Positions 17,651 to 25,375 of a DNA stretch of 64,000 nucleotides are shown in pieces. The translations under genes and the position numbers were made by a program. The DNA is from Bryobacterales bacterium (GTDB lineage: Bacteria; Acidobacteriota; Terriglobia; Bryobacterales; Bryobacteraceae). The stretch's first letter is position 1. Each line of letters begins with the position of its first letter. The DNA lies in assembly GCA_003170295.1 (NCBI GenBank), contig PNAJ01000077.1, positions 18,817-82,816 of the forward strand, written 5' to 3'. The notes beneath the pieces are model-generated. The model made no database searches, was not told the origin of the DNA, and saw only the letters and a list, made by a program, of their open reading frames with translations.

Positions 17651-19222
17651 ATGAAACGGTTTCATAGTCGTTGGTCAATCGTTGGGAGTGTTATTTTCAT
17701 TTCGCTCGCGGCCGCCTTCGCGTTGCGGAGCCAATCGAATGAGAGAGACTCGGCACAATGGTCCGCCGCGGGTCAGGATCTTCGCAACACGCGCGCGCAG
17801 CCTAATGAACATCGCATCAACATAGGAAACATCGCTTCCCTGAAGGTCCACTGGACGTTCTCGACGGGCGGGGATGTTTCCGCAACGCCGACGGTCGGCG
17901 AAGACGCGGTGTACTTTCCGGATTGGGCGGGGAATTTATACGCGGTCCGAAAGGATAAAGGAACGCAGATCTGGACCCACAAGATTTCCGACTATGACAA
18001 TTTCGCGGGAGCAATCTCGCGCGCGAGTCCCGCGGTTCACGGTGACGATCTGATTATCGGGGATATCGAGAGCTCCAAGGTTCACAACGGCGCCAACGTG
18101 ATGGCGATTAACCGGCACACAGGAGTGCTGCGGTGGATCACCAAAGTAGATGCGCATCAAGCAGCGATTATCACGGGGTCCGCTGTAATCGACGGCGATA
18201 TCGCTTACGTGGGTGTCTCATCGAGCGAGGAAGGGCTTGCGACGGACCCGGCTTATCCGTGCTGCAGCTTCCGCGGCAGCATGGTGGCCATCAACACGAA
18301 TACCGGCGTGATTGTTTGGCAGACATTCATCGTGCCTGATAATCACGGCCAAGCGGATGGCTATAGTGGAGGAGCAATCTGGCAGGCTCCGGCGATCGAT
18401 ACAGCGCGCGGAACACTTTTTGTGGGCACGGGTAACAACTATGAAGTGCCGGTGGCCGTTAAAAACTGCCTGGCTGGCACGGTCGGGAATGCCCAATCCA
18501 ATTGTTTCGCCGCGGACGATCTTTTCGACACGGCATTGGCGCTCGATACGAAAACTGGACAAGTAAAATGGTCGCGAAGAGTGCAAGGCGTCGATGTCTG
18601 GACCGTCGCGTGTCTGCAAAATCCAAATCCTGTTTCTTGTCCCGAGCCGAACAGTCCGGACTACGATTTGGGCGGATCCGGTCCGAACCTGCTGCCGAAT
18701 CTGGTCGGATTCGGGCAGAAGAGCGGAATCTACTGGGCCTTCAATCCGGACACCGGCGCAATCCTGTGGACCACTATGGTTGGTCCGGGATCCACTTTGG
18801 GCGGAATCGAATGGGGAACGGCGACCGATGGTCAGCGAATTTATGTCGCCATCACGAACAGCAAACACCTGCCTTATCCCTTAATTAATGGACCGGCGAT
18901 TACCTGGGGCGCATGGAGCGCTCTGGACGTGAAGACTGGAAAAATACTTTGGCAGACCGCGGATCCCGCCCAAGCGATCGACATGGGATCGGTGAGCGTG
19001 GCCAACGGTGTGATGTTCGCACCGTCGTTCTCGGGGAATATGCATGCGCTGAACGGGAAGACCGGAGAGATCCTGTGGACATTTGCAAGCGGAGGCTCCG
19101 TGATAGATGGTCCGTCGATCGCGAATGGCACGGTGTACTGGGGATCGGGATACAAACGGATTTCGCCTGGAACTCCGAACAACAAGGTGTTCGCGTTTTC
19201 GATCAAAGCAGCGCAGAAGTAA
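17651..19222 (+). CDS. Exported PQQ-type beta-propeller protein (polyvinyl-alcohol-dehydrogenase-like)
   Basis: 523 residues with an N-terminal signal or anchor (WSIVGSVIFISLAAAFALRS). Repeated propeller blades recur: GNLYAVRKDKGTQIWTHK, NVMAINRHTGVLRW, GSMVAINTNTGVIVWQ, DTALALDTKTGQVKWSRR, GIYWAFNPDTGAILW and NMHALNGKTGEILW. The overall order resembles PQQ-dependent polyvinyl alcohol dehydrogenase, but no c-type haem CxxCH is present, so it would need a separate electron acceptor. AGGGG lies 8 nt before the chosen ATG. Enzymatic activity is not proven by the sequence; a structural propeller is the alternative. Confidence 0.75.
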   Translation: MKRFHSRWSIVGSVIFISLAAAFALRSQSNERDSAQWSAAGQDLRNTRAQPNEHRINIGNIASLKVHWTFSTGGDVSATPTVGEDAVYFPDWAGNLYAVRKDKGTQIWTHKISDYDNFAGAISRASPAVHGDDLIIGDIESSKVHNGANVMAINRHTGVLRWITKVDAHQAAIITGSAVIDGDIAYVGVSSSEEGLATDPAYPCCSFRGSMVAINTNTGVIVWQTFIVPDNHGQADGYSGGAIWQAPAIDTARGTLFVGTGNNYEVPVAVKNCLAGTVGNAQSNCFAADDLFDTALALDTKTGQVKWSRRVQGVDVWTVACLQNPNPVSCPEPNSPDYDLGGSGPNLLPNLVGFGQKSGIYWAFNPDTGAILWTTMVGPGSTLGGIEWGTATDGQRIYVAITNSKHLPYPLINGPAITWGAWSALDVKTGKILWQTADPAQAIDMGSVSVANGVMFAPSFSGNMHALNGKTGEILWTFASGGSVIDGPSIANGTVYWGSGYKRISPGTPNNKVFAFSIKAAQK

Positions 19223-19225
19223 CCG

Positions 19226-19933
19226 TTAGTCTTCCGGGACGGTCCAGCCTTCGCCGGGGTGGAACACTTTGAAGCGCTGCCCCGGGTGGTGTCCTAGCAT
19301 GTGTTCGAGGAAGGAGGGGTGCGCGGGATAGGGGACTAGCCAGGTGGCTCCGATATCGGAGGCCAGCTTGGCGGCTGCGGCGGGAGAGAAATTGGCATCG
19401 CCCAGGGGGAGCAGCGCGACGCTTACGTTGAATGGGCGCAGGCGGTCCGCTAGTCCTTCGTACGGCGCGCAACTGCCGGCGTGATAGATGGTCCAGCGGC
19501 CGAAGCGGATGAGATATCCGAGCGAGGGATAGCCTCCGGCGGGGGTCCAGGAAAGAGATGAGGGCGCGGAATAAACGCGGCTGTAGAGATTGTCCTTGAA
19601 ATACTCGATGCGCAGACCGGCGTCGGTGGTGGTCATGCGGTGGTAGGGGATCCCTGCTGCTTGCGCGGCGTCGGCGGCGCTTTTGGGGAGAATTAATTTC
19701 GCGCGTTTCGAAGAGTCGAGCATGGTGGCGATGGAAGCGTCGACCCGCCGGGCGCTGGTTGCGAGAATCATATCGGCATGGTTCACTTCGGCTGGCGAGA
19801 GCGGCAATTCGGTGAAGCAGGGGTCGATGTAAAACGTGATGGACGCGAAACGGATGACGAATCCGGCTTGACCGAGCCACCAGAGCGAAGGGGTCGCGGT
19901 GATGGTGCGGTCAATTTCGGAGAGAAGCGTCAT
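19226..19933 (-). CDS. MBL-fold (UlaG-like) protein lacking the metal-binding motif
   Basis: A 235-residue protein whose beginning (TPSLWWLGQAGFVIRFASITFYIDP) matches metallo-beta-lactamase-fold proteins of the UlaG/YtnP type. Where the HxHxDH metal motif is expected, after NHADMILAT, it reads SARRVDAS, so all the His ligands are gone. Later, IYHAGSCAPYEGL keeps a His, but the usual Asp is Ser. The gene is open and overlaps sua5 by 4 nt (ATGA), so it is probably expressed as a non-hydrolytic or altered-function homologue. Convergent with the PQQ gene, 3 bp away. Confidence 0.7.
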   Translation of the reverse strand: MTLLSEIDRTITATPSLWWLGQAGFVIRFASITFYIDPCFTELPLSPAEVNHADMILATSARRVDASIATMLDSSKRAKLILPKSAADAAQAAGIPYHRMTTTDAGLRIEYFKDNLYSRVYSAPSSLSWTPAGGYPSLGYLIRFGRWTIYHAGSCAPYEGLADRLRPFNVSVALLPLGDANFSPAAAAKLASDIGATWLVPYPAHPSFLEHMLGHHPGQRFKVFHPGEGWTVPED

Positions 19934-20829
19934 TTTGAAGCCGCTCGTTTGAGGCGGTCGGCTATGGCGGCCCAGCCGGAGGTATCGGGAGGAGCTTCGA
20001 CGGCTATCCAGGGCCAGTTTTCCTCATCGAGATCGTGAAGGACGCTGTAAATGCGGCGCGCGTAGGCGATGGGATCGTCGGGCATGCGGAGACTGCGCGC
20101 GGTGAGTCCGGAGGTATTCCACCAGACGTAGGCTCCGCGACGGTCGGGCATTTCGGACGGAGTGTTGACGATCAGCAGAGGCGTGCGGGGACTGTAATGA
20201 CGCTCGTGCATACCGGGCGAGGGATGGGGGCCGGCGGGGGTTACGGCTTGCTCAATTTCTCCGAGCGCGATCATGCCAGGACGCAGCAAGGTGATCTTGC
20301 CAACGGCGATCGAGACGACTGTGGATTCGATGCCTACGAGCGTGGGTCCTCCATCGAGCACGGGGATGATGTCGCCGAACGCGGCTCGGACATGCGCGGC
20401 GGTGGTGGGCGAGAGTTCCTTGAAACGATTCGCGCTGGGCGCCGCGAGAGGGAGTCCGGCGGCCTCTATTAACTCAAGAGCCACGGGATGGGCGGGGACG
20501 CGGACGCCAACCGTGGGCAGACCCGCGGTGACGATATCCGGGATGTGCGCGGCCTTGGGGAGAACGAGCGTCAAGGGTCCGGGCCACCAGCGCTGGGCGA
20601 GCTCCTTGGCCTCGCGCGGCCATTCGGTCACCAGAGAGCGCGCCATCGCGATCGACGATGCGTGGACGATCAGGGGGCTCGACTGCGGGCGGCCTTTGGT
20701 TTCGAAAATTTTCGCAACGGCAGAAGCGTCCAGCGCGTTGGCGCCCAGGCCGTAGACGGTTTCCGTGGGGAAGGCGACCAGGCCGCCGTCGCGGAGGATC
20801 TGCGCGGCTTCTTTAATCGAGAGGCTCAT
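19930..20829 (-). CDS. sua5: Threonylcarbamoyl-AMP synthase (Sua5 type)
   Basis: A 299-residue enzyme that makes threonylcarbamoyl-AMP from threonine, bicarbonate and ATP for the t6A37 tRNA modification. The YrdC domain (about 1-190) contains FPTETVYGLGANA, TKGRPQSSPLIVH and APSANRF with the expected Lys, Arg and Ser-Asn residues. A C-terminal Sua5 domain (about 200-295) follows the linker SPGMHERHYSP, a hallmark of the long Sua5 form. Its start overlaps the 3' end of prfB by 17 nt and its stop overlaps the MBL-fold gene by 4 nt, so the three form one operon. Confidence 0.93.
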   Translation of the reverse strand: MSLSIKEAAQILRDGGLVAFPTETVYGLGANALDASAVAKIFETKGRPQSSPLIVHASSIAMARSLVTEWPREAKELAQRWWPGPLTLVLPKAAHIPDIVTAGLPTVGVRVPAHPVALELIEAAGLPLAAPSANRFKELSPTTAAHVRAAFGDIIPVLDGGPTLVGIESTVVSIAVGKITLLRPGMIALGEIEQAVTPAGPHPSPGMHERHYSPRTPLLIVNTPSEMPDRRGAYVWWNTSGLTARSLRMPDDPIAYARRIYSVLHDLDEENWPWIAVEAPPDTSGWAAIADRLKRAASK

Positions 20830-21944
20830 CTTTATCCGAAGCGGTTTTGCCGGTCTTAATCAACACGAGATAAGCGTGGATCAGCGAGTCGAGATCGCCG
20901 TCGAGGACGCGGTCGACATCGCCCACCGCGAGTTTGGTGCGATGGTCCTTGATGAGGCGATAGGGCGCGAGCACGTAGCTGCGGATCTGGCTGCCGAAGT
21001 TGATTTCGAGTTTGGTGTCTTCGAGCTTTCGCTCCTCGACGCGTTTCTTCGCTAATTCGTGCTCGTATAGTTTGGCGCGAAGCTGCTTCATCGCGGTGGC
21101 GCGGTTCTTGTGCTGGCTGCGCTCGCTCTGGCATTGCACGACGATGTTGGTGGGCAGATGCGTCATGCGAATCGCGGAATCGGTGCGGTTGACGTGCTGT
21201 CCTCCGGCGCCGGAGGCTCGGAAAGTATCGATGCGCAGGTCTTCGACTTTGATGTCGATCTTGATCTCGTCGTCGATCTGGGGATAAACGAATACGCTTG
21301 CGAAAGAAGTGTGGCGGCGCGCGGCGGAATCGAAGGGAGAGATGCGGACCAGGCGATGCACGCCGACTTCGCTCTGCAAGAGGCCGTAGGCGTTCTCGCC
21401 GTTGACTTCGAAGGTGACGGACTTGATGCCCGCGCCTTCGCCTTCCAGGCGATCGGTGACGACGGTTTCGAATTTGTTGCGTTCGGCCCAGCGCAGGTAC
21501 ATGCGCAGTAACATTTCAGCCCAGTCCTGACTCTCAGTGCCGCCAGCGCCGGGGTGAATGGTGACGATGGCGTATCGCGCGGCGTTTTCGCCGGAGAGCA
21601 GCATCTTCGTTTCGAGGGACTCAAGATACGCGGCAAAAGATTTCATTTCGCGATCAAGGTCGGCCGAGACGTTCTCGCCTTCGCGAGCAAGCTCGAACAG
21701 CGCGTCGAGATCGCCTGCGAGCGAGGAGATTTCCTTATCCTGCGCGATCTGCTCCTCCAGGCGCTTACGGTCCTGCATGATTTTCTGGCTTTTTTCGGGC
21801 TGGTTCCAGAAGTCGGGAGCGTTGATCTGATCGTCGGTTTGAGCTAACTGCGCGCGGCGGGAGGGCGCGTCAAAGATAGCTCCGCACAGCGTCAGCCTGC
21901 TGGCGGAGCGAAACGTACTCTCTTTCGAGTTCTTCGAGGGTCAT
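20813..21944 (-). CDS. prfB: Peptide chain release factor 2, with programmed +1 frameshift
   Basis: RF2 terminates translation at UGA and UAA. A 24-codon first frame starts at ATG 21944 (MTLEELEREYVSLRQQ...SYL) and ends at an in-frame TGA (21872-21870). The rest continues in the +1 frame after CTT to 20813, giving about 376 residues. The stop-recognition tripeptide SPF is near 203 (ISPFDSAARRH) and the catalytic GGQ near 246 (GAGGQHVNRT). Without the shift the protein would begin only at the internal ATG 21778. A VWA gene lies 24 bp upstream on the same strand. Confidence 0.92.
21869..21884 (-). promoter_or_regulatory. RF2 programmed frameshift site
   Basis: On the minus strand the bases read CGGAGC-TAT-CTT-TGA-C. 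This is the conserved slippery CTT followed by the weak stop TGAC. GGAG (21883-21880) acts as the internal Shine-Dalgarno, 4 nt before CTT. Low RF2 stalls termination at this TGA and favours the +1 slip, giving autoregulation. E. coli has AGGGGG in place of CGGAGC. Confidence 0.9.
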
Positions 21945-21968
21945 TCCATTTAAGTTTAGCAGGGAGTG

Positions 21969-23465
21969 TTATGGCGCCGGCGTGTTCACCGGCATGGTAA
22001 GCGAGCCGATGGCGTTGGAGCCGCGGTCGAAGACGATCAGGCGCACCTTCACTATCTGATCGGAAGGCACGCTCTTTGACAAAGCGATTCCCTCGTTGCG
22101 AGCCTTCTCGCGCTCCGCGGCGGAGTAATGCAAGTCGAAGGGCAAAACCTGGGAGCCTTCGATGCGGCCGTCGCTGAAATAGCCCACCACTGCAAGCCTG
22201 AGTTGTGCGTCGGAACGGTCGTCCACTTGGCCGAAGGCGACGTCTCCGGCTTCGATACGGACGTTCAACAGCGCCGAATACTGATCTTTTGGATCGATCG
22301 AAAGGGTGCCGCGTAGCCCGATTTCCGCGGCATCGAACTCGGTCGAAACAACCGAGCGGATCGCCTGTTCGGACCTTTGGCCGGGTGGGAGGGCCCAGGC
22401 ATAATAGCCGGTTTTGGCCTGAATATGCACTCCTTTCCGTTTACAGGTGACGCGAACCTTGTGAAATTTTCCGTCCCAGTTGTTCTCCGGGGCGTAATAT
22501 CCGAGCTGATAGCTGACGCGCACATCGTTCATGGCCTGCTTGAGTGCGGCGCCGATATCCTTGCCTAAGTTAGGCCTTCCTCCGGTCACATTCGCGAACT
22601 CCGTGAGAGTCGACATGCTTTGCATGCCCATACCGGAGCCGCCGGTGGCCCCGCTTCCCCCCGAGGTTGCGCCAATAGAGTCGGGACTGCCGAGCATCAC
22701 CTGCCGCACCGGATAGATCGCTACTCCGGAGCGTTCGAGCGCTTGGCTTAATTGCCGCAGTTGAGGCGTGAAATCGACAAATTCACCTGTATCGGAGCGG
22801 ACCGGACCGAGGCCGATCGGCACTCCGTCGGTCACCCAGACCACGTTTTTGCGGCCCGGAACCCTCGACAGTTCCAGGCCCAGCGCGTCCAGCGCAGCGA
22901 AGGTCAATTGAGTTCGGATGGCGACATCGACTTCGGGTGGCCTGGTGTGCAGAACGGCGCGCATGGCAGTGTCCATTCGCTGCTTGATCTGTTTGGTCCA
23001 GCGCGCCGCGTCGGGGCCTTCCTCTACGTTAGGCAGTCCGTGGACCGCGAATAACCGGCCCTCTATGGTCAGCATATAAAGGAAAAGATTGTCTGCCGTC
23101 TCTAGACCTTCGAGACAGTGAATGATTTGGTTCGCCGCATATCCGCGCGACCCGAATCCCTCGTTCATCAGGTCGAATAGAATCACTGTGGCGTAAGGAA
23201 TTGCCGCGCCTGCCCGATTTGAGAATTCGTTCGGCGCCAGTTTAGGGGTCGGCCGCAAAGTGGCGTCCTTGTGGCGAAAAAAAACGATTTTATGTGGCTT
23301 GCCGGCGTCGGTCACCTGGAAATCATCGACGGTCAAATCGTTTACGGGTTGCTCATGACTGTCGAGGGCGACGACGTTCATGTCCAGGAGCCTCAGTTCC
23401 GGCGAATCGTCTCCACGGAGAGCCGCAAGTGCGAAGGTGAGTCCAAGTGCGATTCGGAATCTCAT
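21969..23465 (-). CDS. VWFA-related acidobacterial exported protein (TIGR03436 type)
   Basis: 498 residues with signal peptide MRFRIALGLTFALAALRG. The start of the mature protein, LDMNVVALDSHEQPVNDLTVDDFQVTDAGKPHKIVFFRH, is the pattern of the VWFA-related domain common in Acidobacteria. A von Willebrand A-like domain follows (IPYATVILFDLMN, with DLMN in place of a classic DxSxS, and NVVWVTDGVPIG). A Gly/Ser/Met-rich stretch, GATSGGSGATGGSGMGM, lies near 280. The C-terminal third looks beta-rich. AGGGAGGG lies 8 nt before the ATG. A role in surface adhesion or assembly is inference. Confidence 0.8.
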   Translation of the reverse strand: MRFRIALGLTFALAALRGDDSPELRLLDMNVVALDSHEQPVNDLTVDDFQVTDAGKPHKIVFFRHKDATLRPTPKLAPNEFSNRAGAAIPYATVILFDLMNEGFGSRGYAANQIIHCLEGLETADNLFLYMLTIEGRLFAVHGLPNVEEGPDAARWTKQIKQRMDTAMRAVLHTRPPEVDVAIRTQLTFAALDALGLELSRVPGRKNVVWVTDGVPIGLGPVRSDTGEFVDFTPQLRQLSQALERSGVAIYPVRQVMLGSPDSIGATSGGSGATGGSGMGMQSMSTLTEFANVTGGRPNLGKDIGAALKQAMNDVRVSYQLGYYAPENNWDGKFHKVRVTCKRKGVHIQAKTGYYAWALPPGQRSEQAIRSVVSTEFDAAEIGLRGTLSIDPKDQYSALLNVRIEAGDVAFGQVDDRSDAQLRLAVVGYFSDGRIEGSQVLPFDLHYSAAEREKARNEGIALSKSVPSDQIVKVRLIVFDRGSNAIGSLTMPVNTPAP

Positions 23466-23577
23466 CACGAATTCCCTCCCTGAAGGCGGTGGACTGACGT
23501 CATCCATCATAGACAAACCAGACGCAGGATAGTCGCGAGATTATCCGCAGTCTGCTCTTGTGGAATCATAAGAGGCA

Positions 23578-24714
23578 ATGCGTCGCGTGCCGGTTTATGT
23601 TTGGGTCGTCGTTCTGGCGTTCAGCCTGGTGTGGATTTCGTTGGGCTCGCTGATTACGCCGGGGGCGAAGTCGCAGGATTTTCTTAACATCTATACGGGC
23701 GCGTCGCTGGCGCTCGATGGGAAATTTACGACGATGCACGATGTCGATGTGCAGCTTCAGCGCGAAAAGAAATTTCTGCCGTCCATCGAGGAGCTGCGGC
23801 CGTTTGTGCGGCCTTCGTTTTATGCCTTGCTGCTGGCGCCGCTTGCGTTGATTCCGTTTGCCGCTGCGTTTTGGGTGTGGATTGGGGCTCAGAGCGCGTT
23901 GCTGATCGGATGCTGGGCTTGGGGCTTCAGGCGTTTTGGGCGGGACGCACTAGTGTTCGCGGCGTTCTCCCTGCCGGGGCCGCTGGGGGTCGCGAGCGGC
24001 CAGGATTGCGTGATGCTGCTGGCGCTGTTCGTCATTGCCTTCGAATTGACGGATCGGGGCAAGCCCGCGGCGGGCGGAGCGGTGCTCGCGCTGATGCTGA
24101 TCAAATTCCACTTGATTTTGTTGTGGCCTGTGGCGCTGCTGTTGCAGAGGCGCTGGAGAATGCTTGCCGGATTTTGCGCGGCGGCGCTAACGGAAGCTTG
24201 TGTTTCGCTCGCGCTCGGCGGGATGCAAGGGGCGCGGACTTATGTGGCGCTGCTGCGGAATAAAAGTCTCGACCGTTTGTCGCCGTCGAAAGAGCTCATG
24301 ATTTGCTTTCAGGGATTGACGGAGAATCTCGGGATTCAGTCTACAGTGGGGACCGTGGTGGTGGTTGTTGCGATCCTGGCGGTCTTCGTTTTCGCGGTGT
24401 ATAAGGCTCCGCTTTGGAAAATGTTCGCGGTGACGGCGGTCGCGTCGCTGCTGGTTGCGCCGCACGTTTATGGGTACGATGCGACACTGCTCCTGCTGCC
24501 GTTCTTATTGACGATTTTCAACTCGCAGCAACCTGCGTCGAAAATCGCGGCGACATTGCTCTGCACGCCGCTGCCATTCGGATTCGCGCTGGCGGGGAAG
24601 CCGTTTGCGATCGTATCGTCGGCTTCGCTGGTGATTTTTCTGGTGTTATTGCTGTACGAGAGCTACGCGAAACATAGCGAAGAGCCGCCTGAAATGCGGC
24701 TGCCGGCTGTATAG
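23578..24714 (+). CDS. DUF2029 / GT87-like polyprenyl-sugar glycosyltransferase, membrane protein
   Basis: 378 residues with about ten hydrophobic helices. The first periplasmic loop contains KSQDFLNIYTGASLALDG, with the Asp expected in GT-C enzymes of the DUF2029 (GT87) family, and FVRPSFYALLLAPLALIP matches the family's next segment. Such enzymes use polyprenyl-phosphate sugars outside the membrane; the sugar is unknown. The last dozen residues (HSEEPPEMRLPAV) and the stop are encoded by a family A repeat, so the natural C-terminus may have been replaced. Confidence 0.75.
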   Translation: MRRVPVYVWVVVLAFSLVWISLGSLITPGAKSQDFLNIYTGASLALDGKFTTMHDVDVQLQREKKFLPSIEELRPFVRPSFYALLLAPLALIPFAAAFWVWIGAQSALLIGCWAWGFRRFGRDALVFAAFSLPGPLGVASGQDCVMLLALFVIAFELTDRGKPAAGGAVLALMLIKFHLILLWPVALLLQRRWRMLAGFCAAALTEACVSLALGGMQGARTYVALLRNKSLDRLSPSKELMICFQGLTENLGIQSTVGTVVVVVAILAVFVFAVYKAPLWKMFAVTAVASLLVAPHVYGYDATLLLLPFLLTIFNSQQPASKIAATLLCTPLPFGFALAGKPFAIVSSASLVIFLVLLLYESYAKHSEEPPEMRLPAV

Positions 24715-24727
24715 CCCGCCCCACAAG
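24677..24727. repeat. Family A dispersed repeat forming the 3' end of a gene
   Basis: CGAAGAGCCGCCTGAAATG, CGGCTGCCGGCTGTATAG and CCCGCCCCACAAG match the inverted family A consensus. The repeat supplies the last codons and the TAG of the GT87-like gene. Confidence 0.65.
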
Positions 24728-24748
24728 ACACGCAGTCCGTGGTGTTTT

Positions 24749-25345
24749 CTACAACTCCAGCAGGTAGCCTTGTTTCCCGACGTTTTGAGCGCGTGTCGAG
24801 CCCATCTGGATCACGACGCCTTCGGCCTCGTGAATGTGGCCGCAGAAAAAGTACTCGGGCTGATTCGCTGCGATAAACTCGCGGACGGCGAGGCTGCCGG
24901 CGTGGAGTCCTTCTTTGATACGGTCGAGCGCGGTATTGAGCGGAGGGCAGTGGCATATCAGAACCAACGGTTTCAGATTCGCGAATTTCTTGAGACGCTC
25001 GGCAATTTCGTCTTCCGAATATTCGCCGGGAGTCGCGAAAGGCGTCGGGCTGGAGTAGCCGAGTCCGGCGACGTGGGTGGAACCGATCCGCATGATCTGC
25101 TCGTGGAAATTCACGAAGCCGAAATGGGCGCAGAGAGCCTTTATATCTTGAGCCGATTCGTGGTTGCCGGGCAGCACATACGTCTTGTCCGCGCGGCGCT
25201 TCATGACCTCGCCCATTTTGTCGAGACCGCGGGCCCAGTTGACCAAGTCGCCGGCAGCGAAATAATAGTCGGCTTCGATATCCATTAGTTTTTCGAGGGC
25301 TTTGACGTCGTTATGGAGGTCGGAAAAGATGAGTGCGCGAGGCAT
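24749..25345 (-). CDS. Calcineurin-like metallophosphoesterase
   Basis: A 198-residue protein with all the metallophosphoesterase motifs in order: FSDLHND (DxH) near 8, AAGDLVNWA (GDxx), LPGNHES (GNHE), LICHCPP and FCGHIHEAEG (GHxH). Two metal ions are therefore expected to bind, and a phosphoester is hydrolysed. It is short, like the YfcE/MJ0936 group. No signal peptide. Divergent from kgd, with 30 bp between the starts. The physiological substrate cannot be inferred. Confidence 0.85.
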   Translation of the reverse strand: MPRALIFSDLHNDVKALEKLMDIEADYYFAAGDLVNWARGLDKMGEVMKRRADKTYVLPGNHESAQDIKALCAHFGFVNFHEQIMRIGSTHVAGLGYSSPTPFATPGEYSEDEIAERLKKFANLKPLVLICHCPPLNTALDRIKEGLHAGSLAVREFIAANQPEYFFCGHIHEAEGVVIQMGSTRAQNVGKQGYLLEL

Positions 25346-25348
25346 CAG

Positions 25349-25360
25349 TTATCATGATAA
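25349..25360. promoter_or_regulatory. Palindrome with possible overlapping -10 boxes between divergent genes
   Basis: TTATCATGATAA is a perfect 12-bp palindrome lying 3 nt from the minus-strand start at 25345 and 15 nt from the plus-strand start at 25376. On the minus strand, CATGAT ends 5 nt before the ATG. It could be a shared promoter core or an operator; the sequence alone does not decide. Confidence 0.35.
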
Positions 25361-25375
25361 GAGAAGTCCATTCGC

